From contig NZ_JACHXR010000004.1 in assembly GCF_014192275.1 (NCBI RefSeq), positions 293,343 through 357,342 on the forward strand: a stretch of 64,000 nt of DNA, read 5' to 3'. Below the pieces are notes generated by a model. That model was not told where the DNA came from, made no database searches, and saw nothing but the letters and a program-made list of their open reading frames with translations. The DNA is from Halomonas stenophila. GTDB taxonomy: Bacteria > Pseudomonadota > Gammaproteobacteria > Pseudomonadales > Halomonadaceae. The position numbers and the translations under genes are program-made. Positions 26,492 through 33,339 of the stretch are shown here, piece by piece (the first letter of the stretch is position 1; every line of letters starts with the position of its first letter).

Positions 26492-26872
26492 CTAGGCGTG
26501 GAGCTTGGATACGGGCCGCTCGGATGGCACCTGGCGATCCGCCGCTTGGCGATTGGCAGATGCCGTCTGCGTGGATACCGCGGTAGAGGCTTCCATCCCG
26601 GCTTGGACGTCAGGGGCTTCGCCCTGGTCGGTAGCCTTACCTTTCTTGTCCTTGCATTTCATCAGGCACATTGCTCCGCACATGACGAGGCAAGGCAACA
26701 GGCTAACCAGGACAGGAGCGATACCCAGCAGGACCAGTTGATCCCAGCCCATGGCAAGGCCACCCACCACGACCACGGCACCCAACAGCATCCAGCGGCG
26801 TGGTCCCGTCACCCAGCCTTTCAGTCCAGCTTTTTCTTTGCTCTGTTGGGTCTTGTCGTTACAGCAGCTCAT
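26492..26872 (-). CDS. small Cys-rich membrane protein
   Basis: The 126-residue protein has a hydrophobic region at about residues 28-70 (two segments) containing LPCLVMCGAMCLMKC. Several Cys and Met residues there could bind copper. An MSCCNDK motif stands at the N-terminus. The start overlaps the TlpA-like stop by 4 bases (ATGA). It is not a family I can name. Its place between tlpA and ccdA in a copper cluster suggests a metal-handling role. Confidence 0.6.
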   Translation of the reverse strand: MSCCNDKTQQSKEKAGLKGWVTGPRRWMLLGAVVVVGGLAMGWDQLVLLGIAPVLVSLLPCLVMCGAMCLMKCKDKKGKATDQGEAPDVQAGMEASTAVSTQTASANRQAADRQVPSERPVSKLHA

Positions 26873-27432
26873 GGCGCTTCCTCTTTGGAGGTTCCTATGG
26901 TTTCGGCAAGAAAGTCGATCATCTCGGGGGTATCCCATTCAGCCTCCCCGACCAGGCGTCCGATCTCCCTGCCCTGGCGGTCGAGCAGAAGCGTCGTGGG
27001 AATACCCACGGCACCCAGGCTCGCGCTGGCCATGCCGGTTGGATCGACATAGGGGGCAAGATGCTCGATCTCCATCTCCTGATAGAACTCGTTGACGACC
27101 GCGATGCCCTGGCGATCGATCGAGAGCGCAACGACCTCGAAATCCGTCCCGCCCAATTCAGCCTGGAGGGCATCCAGGGTAGGCATTTCCTCGCGGCAAG
27201 GGCCACACCATGTCGCCCAGATGTTGAGCAGGATCGGCTTTCCATCGAAGTCGGTCAGCGTCAGCGGGGTGCCGTCGCCAGCCTCGAAGCTGATTTCCGA
27301 CACGTCTCGTGGACTTTCCCAGAGAAGAAATCCATTCGGCCCCACACGTTCAGGCGGTTCGGCGACGGCCGAAGAGGTGATCGCTCCCCACAATGCCGCC
27401 GCTAACCAACTGGTTCCGATCAGTTTTCTCAT
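26869..27432 (-). CDS. TlpA-like periplasmic thioredoxin
   Basis: The 187-residue protein has an N-terminal signal sequence and the active site WATWCGPCREEMP. A cis-Pro loop (VGIPTTLLLD) completes the thioredoxin fold. It would reduce disulfides in cytochrome or copper-centre assembly, taking electrons from the CcdA encoded downstream. The ATG at 27432 is preferred to a GTG two codons upstream. Confidence 0.85.
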   Translation of the reverse strand: MRKLIGTSWLAAALWGAITSSAVAEPPERVGPNGFLLWESPRDVSEISFEAGDGTPLTLTDFDGKPILLNIWATWCGPCREEMPTLDALQAELGGTDFEVVALSIDRQGIAVVNEFYQEMEIEHLAPYVDPTGMASASLGAVGIPTTLLLDRQGREIGRLVGEAEWDTPEMIDFLAETIGTSKEEAP

Positions 27433-27447
27433 CACCACGGCTTACCT

Positions 27448-27888
27448 TCAGTGTGTGGCGTAGATTTCTGGTGTGTCGGTTGGCTGGAAGGCCAGGGTAA
27501 AGACCTCGAGCGAACCCTGTTTCTCGCCCGACATTCCCGGTGAGCCAAGCGGCATGCCGGGTACGCTCAGGCCTTTGATGAATGGTTCCTCTTCGAGCAC
27601 CCGAGTGAGGCTTTCCACAGGGACGTGACCCTCGAAAACGTAGTCGTCGATGAGCGTGGTGTGGCAACCATGCAGTTTCTCGGGGACATCGTGCTCGGCT
27701 TTCACCTGGGCAAGATCCTGGGTATCGACTGCCTCCACCTCGAACCCGTTTCGTTCGAGGTACTTGGCGTATTCGGCACAGCAGCCACAGTTGGGATTCT
27801 TGTAGAGGGTCGCCGACGTCTCGGCTGCCAGTCCCGATAGAGGAAAGGCCAGCAGTGCAGCCATGGTGAGTTTCTTCAGGTGTCTCAT
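27448..27888 (-). CDS. DUF411 (CopG-like) metal-binding protein
   Basis: The 146-residue protein has a signal peptide (ending near LAAETS). The DUF411 pattern shows YKNPNCGCCAEYAKYLERNG, LHGCHTTLIDDYVFEGHVP and a later PGMPLGSPGM. The three cysteines, His and Met residues are proposed metal ligands, and family members are found in copper-resistance clusters. The ATG at 27888 follows GGAGA by 8-9 bases. Confidence 0.82.
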   Translation of the reverse strand: MRHLKKLTMAALLAFPLSGLAAETSATLYKNPNCGCCAEYAKYLERNGFEVEAVDTQDLAQVKAEHDVPEKLHGCHTTLIDDYVFEGHVPVESLTRVLEEEPFIKGLSVPGMPLGSPGMSGEKQGSLEVFTLAFQPTDTPEIYATH

Positions 27889-27952
27889 AGACTGAGTCTC
27901 CATAGAGTTCACGAGAACGCTCGGCAGCGAGGCCGGCTATACTCTCGCGGCA

Positions 27953-28648
27953 TTAGTTGAAGGTGTTGACGACAGCATGACGAATACGATCCCATACCCC
28001 GGTGGATAATGTCTCTGGCCCTTCCGCAAGGACTTTTACATAAGAAGTCAGATGCTCAGGCACGAACTCCAGTCCATGAAAGCGGGCACGCATCCGTCCC
28101 GATTGGTCGATGACATGAGTGACAACCCCGTGGGCCTGGACGCCCTCGGCCACATCATCGAATCGAAGGCCATAGGCCTCCGCAACCTGGCGGGTGGTAT
28201 CGGCAGGCTCGTTTTCTGCCCGATAGAGAAAATGCCAGTTGGTGGGGTTCAGATCAAAATTACTACCGTAGGCACGCATATTGTCGCGCGTGCCGGCGAT
28301 GTCTTCGCTGTCGGTGGCAATGGTAATGAATTCGACCTCATTACGCAGGCCGATGTCGTTGACTTGCCTCTGCACCTCGGCTATCAGGTTCATATGCACC
28401 GGGCAGGCTTCCTGGCAGCGGGTGTAGATGAAATTGAGCACCACGACGTTATCTTCCAGTTCGGAAGACGACATGGTATTACCGTCAGCATCGGTCAACG
28501 AAAATGCCGGCGCTGGCTGGTCGACGAACTGGGCGTAGCGTTCCCGCTCTTGCAACTCTGCCTCGGCATCTTCGAGGGAATGGGCAAGGGAAGGAAAACT
28601 GGTCATCAGTGCCAAGACAAGTAGTGGCGTATAGAATGCTTTTTTCAC
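27953..28648 (-). CDS. Sco1/SenC copper chaperone
   Basis: The 231-residue protein has a signal-anchor segment (residues 5-20). Copper ligands Cys-x-x-x-Cys are seen in YTRCQEACPVHMNLI, and the partner His is in GVVTHVIDQSG. Sco proteins deliver copper to cytochrome oxidase or act as thiol reductases. The GTG start at 28648 is chosen because GGGGAGG lies before it and it gives a proper signal sequence. It stands second in the operon read from 28978. Confidence 0.85.
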   Translation of the reverse strand: MKKAFYTPLLVLALMTSFPSLAHSLEDAEAELQERERYAQFVDQPAPAFSLTDADGNTMSSSELEDNVVVLNFIYTRCQEACPVHMNLIAEVQRQVNDIGLRNEVEFITIATDSEDIAGTRDNMRAYGSNFDLNPTNWHFLYRAENEPADTTRQVAEAYGLRFDDVAEGVQAHGVVTHVIDQSGRMRARFHGLEFVPEHLTSYVKVLAEGPETLSTGVWDRIRHAVVNTFN

Positions 28649-28723
28649 GTACCGTCCTCCCCTCGCGTCACCCAATCCTGGAGGAGGCTGCTCCTATGCG
28701 AAGCAGCCCCGGCCAATGCCACT

Positions 28724-28978
28724 TCAGGCGTTGCTATCGGTTTCATGCCCCTGTTGCATGTTTTCCATCATGGCATTGCAGTTTTTCATCATGGCATTCA
28801 TTTCACTCATCATTCCCATCATGCCGTGCATGCCACCTTCCTGCATCATGTTGCCCTGCATGCCCTGACCTTCCATTGACTCCTGCTGATTCTCTTCCTG
28901 CGCAAGAAGCGAGCCGGCCCCGAAGCTACCGGTAACGATGATGGCGGCAGTCAAGATCGCAGTATGACGTTTCCGCAT
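28724..28978 (-). CDS. Met/His-rich periplasmic copper-binding peptide
   Basis: The 84-residue protein has a signal peptide (cleavage near SLLAQEE). The mature part is dominated by Met, with some His (MMQEGGMHGMMGMMSEMNAM). Met-rich peptides of this sort bind Cu(I) in the periplasm. It is the first gene after the MerR-type promoter at 29087-29106 and so should be the most strongly induced. Confidence 0.7.
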   Translation of the reverse strand: MRKRHTAILTAAIIVTGSFGAGSLLAQEENQQESMEGQGMQGNMMQEGGMHGMMGMMSEMNAMMKNCNAMMENMQQGHETDSNA

Positions 28979-29086
28979 GACACTTCTCCTCTATCTTCCT
29001 GGGAATCACCTTTCCACCAGCAAGGCTGATGGCACGGCTTGGCTTCGATTTTCACCCGGCAGCGGAGCTGCTTGCTGGAAAGGTAT

Positions 29087-29106
29087 CCTTGAAGCCAACT
29101 TCAAGG
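29087..29106 (-). promoter_or_regulatory. MerR-type operator/promoter of the leftward copper operon
   Basis: The perfect 8-bp arms CCTTGAAG and CTTCAAGG are separated by 4 bases. On the minus strand a TTGACC box and a TACCTT box lie on either side with a 19-bp spacer. The over-long spacer is the hallmark of MerR-activated promoters. Confidence 0.75.
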
Positions 29107-29235
29107 TCAAGCCCTCATTTTGGAACCTCTGGGCCGGGATGGGATTCCTGTCACGGGACGCCCCAGCCAGGCCTTGACCTTTGGGTGGCCTCAGGGTTGT
29201 AAGCTGACTTCAAGTGGGCAGGTGAGGAAAAGGCA

Positions 29236-29667
29236 ATGCGAGTCACCGAACTGGCTCGGGCTGGTGGGGTAACGGCGGAAACGGTACGCCACTACACGCG
29301 GGAAGGCTTGTTGCGACCGTGCCGGGATCCGCGCAACGGCTATCACCTCTATGACGCGGAGGCGTTGGGGCGTCTTCGTTTCATCGATTGCCTTCGCTCG
29401 CTGGGAGTCGGTCTCCCAGAAATCAAGAAGATATTGACCTGGGCGGACCAAGACAGCCCTCCGGTTGTCGATAGCTACACGCCGCTGGCCGATCAACGGT
29501 GCCACGTTCGCTTGAGGATTCAAGAACTCCAGGCGATAGCGCGATGGTTGGATCACACTATCCACGATGACGCTCCCCGGGCTCCCAGCCTGAGGCAACT
29601 GATCGAAGCGCTGGGATCGGCGCAACCGGCTATCGTCACGGATGGCCCGCGCAGTGGCCATCCGTGA
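29236..29667 (+). CDS. MerR-family metal-responsive regulator (copy 1)
   Basis: The 143-residue protein has the MerR winged helix-turn-helix in residues 1-70 (ELARAGGVTAETVRHYTREG, then RNGYHLYDAEALGRL) and a dimerisation helix. Cysteines at about residues 29, 54 and 89 and His near the C-terminus could form the metal site, but the usual C-terminal CueR loop is not evident. It diverges from the leftward operon whose operator is at 29087-29106. Its last 115 bases overlap the convergent SafE gene. Confidence 0.82.
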   Translation: MRVTELARAGGVTAETVRHYTREGLLRPCRDPRNGYHLYDAEALGRLRFIDCLRSLGVGLPEIKKILTWADQDSPPVVDSYTPLADQRCHVRLRIQELQAIARWLDHTIHDDAPRAPSLRQLIEALGSAQPAIVTDGPRSGHP

Positions 29668-30395
29668 TGCGATGACGTCATGCCGCCGGCTATATCGTCC
29701 ATGCCGGTCATGGACTGCAGATGCCAGAGTTGCCAGATGGCGAACGCGATGATCAGCAGTGCTGCCATCGTGCGGGTCGCCGGATGCCGGATCCATAGCG
29801 AGACGCGCCGCGCCGCCACACCGGTCGCCAGGACGACGGGCAGGGTGCCGAACCCGAAGGCCCCCATCATCGCCGCGGCGCGCAACGGCTCGGCCACGGC
29901 CAGACTCCAGGCCAGCATCGAATAGATCAGCCCGCAGGGCATCCAGCCCCAGATCGAGCCCAGCGCGAAGGCCTGGGGCACCTTCACGACGGGTATCAAG
30001 CGTCGGCCCACCGGTTCGATACGCCGCCACAGGAAGCGACCCAGGGCCTCGACACGCAGCAAGCCCTTCCACCAGTCGGCGATATACAACGCCATCAGAA
30101 TCAGCATGACCGCCGCCAGGATACGCAGCACCAGGGCGATACCGTCCAGGGCATGATTGAGCACGGAACCGAGTAGCGCCACCAGGGCACCGGCGATCAT
30201 GTAGCTGCTGATGCGACCTAGATTGTAGCCGAGCAACAGGCCGGCCAGGCGGCTCGGCTGACGCATGCTGGGGGGCACAGCAAAGGTCAGGGCACTCATG
30301 ATGCCGCCACACATGCCGATGCAGTGCGCGCCCCCCAGCAGGCCGAAGACGAAGGCCGCCGCCAGCGGCGGCAGGCTCAGGTCGGTGGGATCCAT
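29553..30395 (-). CDS. SafE/TauE-like membrane protein with an overlapping tail
   Basis: The 280-residue protein has six or more membrane segments. The N-terminal motif GGAHCIGMCGGIMSAL and the IWGWMPCGLIYSM motif typify the SafE/TauE-type proteins found in cytochrome oxidase and copper clusters. About the first 230 residues are typical. The last 45 or so are encoded antisense to the end of merR and have unusual composition, so the original stop was probably lost in a rearrangement. It starts right after the DsbD-alpha-like gene. Confidence 0.75.
   Translation of the reverse strand: MDPTDLSLPPLAAAFVFGLLGGAHCIGMCGGIMSALTFAVPPSMRQPSRLAGLLLGYNLGRISSYMIAGALVALLGSVLNHALDGIALVLRILAAVMLILMALYIADWWKGLLRVEALGRFLWRRIEPVGRRLIPVVKVPQAFALGSIWGWMPCGLIYSMLAWSLAVAEPLRAAAMMGAFGFGTLPVVLATGVAARRVSLWIRHPATRTMAALLIIAFAIWQLWHLQSMTGMDDIAGGMTSSHHGWPLRGPSVTIAGCADPSASISCLRLGARGASSWIV
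29637..29666. terminator. hairpin between convergent merR and safE-like genes
   Basis: CACGGATGGCC and GGCCATCCGTG form a perfect 11-bp stem around 8 bases. There is no T-run on either side, so intrinsic termination is uncertain. It overlaps the merR stop region. Confidence 0.45.
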
Positions 30396-30935
30396 TCAAG
30401 GCGCTCCCTTTTCGCTATTCCCAGTATCACGAGGGGGAGAATCGAAAGCTGCCGGAGGCGAGCCGTGGAGCGAGTCGAGCTCGACCTGGTCGGGCGGATA
30501 GCAGAGTCCCCGGTCGGAACAGCCCTGAAAGGTCACCGTGATGGCCAGCGGCCCGGCAACGGCGTCGCTTGCCTCGATGGACGCACTGACCACCACCTGG
30601 TCATGGAACACGTAAATCTCCCCCAGAGACGCATGCACCATGGATTCGCCGGGTGGCAAGGCCAGTTCACCGAAACTGACCCCGGGATCGCGGCTGTCAA
30701 GCGCGAACTGGTACCGGTGAAGATAATAGTCCTCGGCGATGATGAAGCCGACATAGAGCCGTTCATCGTCTCGCCAGGCGCTGGCCCGGAAGGCTTCTTT
30801 AGCCGGCAGGAATTCCCGTTGAGCCGAGTAACTGAAGGTGGTGATCTTGCCACCGCCCACGGGAAACTCTCCACGGGCCGCTATGGGTGTGGCGACGAAC
30901 AGCAGCACCAGCAGAGAAGCGAGGGCCGTGTTCAT
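30396..30935 (-). CDS. stand-alone DsbD alpha-like domain protein
   Basis: The 179-residue protein has a signal peptide followed by the DsbD N-terminal (alpha) domain pattern: [21 protein letters not shown], and the cysteine pair in [13 protein letters not shown]. In DsbD this domain hands electrons to periplasmic targets. Here it is separate, and the membrane part may be supplied by the CcdA proteins. The start overlaps the lgt stop by 4 bases and its stop abuts the next gene. Confidence 0.82.
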   Translation of the reverse strand: MNTALASLLVLLFVATPIAARGEFPVGGGKITTFSYSAQREFLPAKEAFRASAWRDDERLYVGFIIAEDYYLHRYQFALDSRDPGVSFGELALPPGESMVHASLGEIYVFHDQVVVSASIEASDAVAGPLAITVTFQGCSDRGLCYPPDQVELDSLHGSPPAAFDSPPRDTGNSEKGAP

Positions 30936-31744
30936 GAGGCTGCCGCCGCTTTCGCCTTATCCACCGGCTGGCGCCTCGACCAGGCGATCAGGGCAAGGCC
31001 CGCGACGAGCATCGGCAGGGTCAACAGCTGCCCCATGGTCAGCCAGCCGAAGGCGATGAACCCCAACTGGGGGTCGGGCAGGCGCACGAACTCCACGGTG
31101 AATCGGAAGGCGCCGTAGAACATCAGGAACAACCCGGAGATCATGCCCCGCTGGTGCGGTCGGCGCGACAACCACCACAGCACGGCGAACAGCACCACGC
31201 CTTCAAGGGCGAACTCGTAGAGTGCCGAGGGATGGCGCGGCTCCGGCCCCAGCCCCATCATAGGGGGGAACGCCATGGCCCAGGGAACGTCGCTGATACG
31301 CCCCGGCAACTCGTGATTGATGAAATTGCCAAGCCGCCCGGCACCCAGGCCGATCGGCACCAGCGGGGCGATGAAATCGGTCAACTGAAAGAAGGCCAGG
31401 CGGTGCTTGCGGGCAAACAGCAACGCCGCAATCAACACACCGGCAAGCCCGCCATGGAAACTCATGCCCCCTTCCCAGATCTTGAATAGCCACCAAGGGT
31501 TGGCCAGGAGTTGATCGAACCCATAGAACAGCACGTAACCCAGGCGGCCACCGAGTACTACCCCCACGGCGCCATAGAAGAGCAGGTCGCCGATATCGTC
31601 GTGACTCAGGCCCAGGCGGTGGGCACGTCGTCGACCCAGCCACCAAGCGGCGATGAAGCCCACGACATACATCAGGCCATACCAGTGAATCTTCACTGGC
31701 CCAAGGGAAATGGCCACGGGATCGATCTGAGGATATTGCAGCAT
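30932..31744 (-). CDS. lgt: prolipoprotein diacylglyceryl transferase, cluster-associated copy
   Basis: The 270-residue protein has about seven membrane segments and the Lgt signature [18 protein letters not shown]. The early [11 protein letters not shown] and the [15 protein letters not shown] block also fit. It attaches diacylglycerol to lipoprotein cysteines. Halomonads normally carry a housekeeping lgt with thyA elsewhere, so this is probably a second copy devoted to the cluster. That is an inference, since the rest of the genome is not visible. Confidence 0.88.
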   Translation of the reverse strand: MLQYPQIDPVAISLGPVKIHWYGLMYVVGFIAAWWLGRRRAHRLGLSHDDIGDLLFYGAVGVVLGGRLGYVLFYGFDQLLANPWWLFKIWEGGMSFHGGLAGVLIAALLFARKHRLAFFQLTDFIAPLVPIGLGAGRLGNFINHELPGRISDVPWAMAFPPMMGLGPEPRHPSALYEFALEGVVLFAVLWWLSRRPHQRGMISGLFLMFYGAFRFTVEFVRLPDPQLGFIAFGWLTMGQLLTLPMLVAGLALIAWSRRQPVDKAKAAAAS

Positions 31745-31828
31745 GAGTCTTCCTTATGTTCTGGCAACCAATGCCTATCGCCGAGTTAGCGCGTGATCAT
31801 GATGGCCGAGACTGCCGTGCCCGGATCA

Positions 31829-32353
31829 TCAATGCCATTTTTCCACCTCCCGCATGACCCGCTCGACATCGTCGGGGGTGATATATCCCGTGTGCTTATA
31901 GCGAATGAAGCCATCGGCATCGACGAGGAAGGTTTCCGGCACGCCGTAGACGCCGAGTTCGAAACCCAAGTCGCCATCCGGATCGAAGATATTGACTTCG
32001 AAGGGATGGCCGAACTCGTCAAGAAACTCCCGCCCTTTGGCGCGGGTATCCTTGTAGTCGATGCCGATCAAGCGTACGCCCCGTTCGGCGAGTGTCAGCA
32101 ACTGGGGCATTTCTTCCTTGCAGGTCGGGCACCACTCGGCCCAGACATTGACCAGCGTGACCTGCCCGCGTAGTAGCGACTCATCGACCCGTGCATCGGG
32201 ATCCTCCAGTGTCGAAAGGGTAAAGGCCGGAAACGGCTGGGCCAGTAGTGCCGAATCACGGGCACTGGGATCCATAGCCAAGCCTCGGTAGAGAAAGAAA
32301 CCCAGCCCCAGGAAAATCAACAGGGGTAAAAGCAGTAACAATCGCCGTTTCAC
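31829..32353 (-). CDS. DsbE/CcmG-like periplasmic thioredoxin
   Basis: The 174-residue protein has an N-terminal membrane anchor (residues 5-22) and the active site VNVWAEWCPTCKEEMP. The following ERGVRLIGIDYKD and YGVPETFLVD segments are characteristic of DsbE/CcmG. It would keep apocytochrome or metal-site cysteines reduced. It lies between the TVP38 and lgt genes on the same strand. Confidence 0.87.
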   Translation of the reverse strand: MKRRLLLLLPLLIFLGLGFFLYRGLAMDPSARDSALLAQPFPAFTLSTLEDPDARVDESLLRGQVTLVNVWAEWCPTCKEEMPQLLTLAERGVRLIGIDYKDTRAKGREFLDEFGHPFEVNIFDPDGDLGFELGVYGVPETFLVDADGFIRYKHTGYITPDDVERVMREVEKWH

Positions 32354-32433
32354 GTATGAACCTCACGGGAGAGGAGGAATTCAGGTGCCACTGAGCGCTG
32401 ACGCCGATAGCGACGGCCGGCCTCTTCAGCCCG

Positions 32434-33132
32434 TCAATTCGAGCTATTCCGTCGTTTTCGATGCAGAGCCCAAACGAGTTTCGCCAGGATCGGAAATAGC
32501 GTGATTCCGCTGATCAGGATCAACGCGACCGTGAGACCGCGGGAGTCGGCGGTAATGAGGACTTCGCCGAAAATGACGATCAGGTACGCCGTCGGAATCA
32601 CGCCGGCCAGCGTGGCGATCAAGAAACGCCAGAAGGCCAGCGGTGTGAGGCCCGCCGCGTAACTGACCGCATCGAATGAAATGAACGGCACCAATCGCGA
32701 TGCGAAAACGACGAGCATCAACCCTGTCTGAGAGCGCTCCTTTTCCAGCCAGGCCAACATGGGACGTATACGCGACCAGCGATGCATCGCCTCGTAGCCG
32801 AGCAGGCGGGCAATGCCGAAGGCAATCAGTGCGCCGGCCTCGGCACCGATGACCACATACACGGTTCCCCAAACAGGACCGTAGGACGCCCCGGCCGCCA
32901 TGGCGATCGGTCCGCTGGGTATTGGGCTCATGACAATGGCCGCTATCATCATGGCCATAATGGCCAGCGGCCCCCAGAAACCCAGTTGACCAACCCACTC
33001 GCGCAAGGCCCTCTTATCAGAGAATATCGATAAGGCACCGGTCTCCAACAGGGCCCAGTAGAGAGCCGCTAAGCCAATCAGTAGGGTGGCTCCCAATATG
33101 AGCCTATGCTTTACACCAAGCTTGCTTGTCAT
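32434..33132 (-). CDS. TVP38/TMEM64-family membrane protein
   Basis: The 232-residue protein has five to six membrane segments. The family core includes SPIPSGPIAMAAGASYGPVW and VFASRLVPFISFDAVSYAAG. The DedA/TVP38 superfamily is linked to membrane lipid or small-molecule movement. Many members sit beside metal-resistance genes. Its specific substrate is not known. Confidence 0.8.
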   Translation of the reverse strand: MTSKLGVKHRLILGATLLIGLAALYWALLETGALSIFSDKRALREWVGQLGFWGPLAIMAMMIAAIVMSPIPSGPIAMAAGASYGPVWGTVYVVIGAEAGALIAFGIARLLGYEAMHRWSRIRPMLAWLEKERSQTGLMLVVFASRLVPFISFDAVSYAAGLTPLAFWRFLIATLAGVIPTAYLIVIFGEVLITADSRGLTVALILISGITLFPILAKLVWALHRKRRNSSN

Positions 33133-33204
33133 TTCCGTCTCATGTGGTGTGCCGCATCCTTTCGTTAAGCCAATGAAGGTTTAGTCCTGGTCAGCACGTT
33201 TCCT

Positions 33205-33339
33205 TTACTCCTCGCGCCTCTTTTTGAAAAATAGATATTTGACGAGCGCAGCAATGCCAAGTACCAACGCAACAATCAGCAGGATGGAAATCAGCCCCAT
33301 CCCTGCCATCCCCCATGTACATGCTTCGCTTCCCATCAT
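33205..33339 (-). CDS. 44-residue membrane peptide coupled to copA
   Basis: The frame begins MMGSEACTWGMAGMG, has one strong membrane helix (LISILLIVALVLGIAALV) and ends in a positively charged KKRREE tail. Its start overlaps the copA stop by 4 bases (ATGA), and GGAGAT lies 5 bases before the ATG. Cys and several Met residues face one end of the helix. It is likely a small partner or copper ligand of the ATPase; I know of no named family. Confidence 0.65.
   Translation of the reverse strand: MMGSEACTWGMAGMGLISILLIVALVLGIAALVKYLFFKKRREE

Noticed and set aside
29191..30399. 402-residue minus-strand ORF in another frame over the SafE-like gene
   Set aside because: Arg/Gly/Ala-rich out-of-frame reading. 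The 29553-30395 frame has the membrane segments and cysteine motifs.
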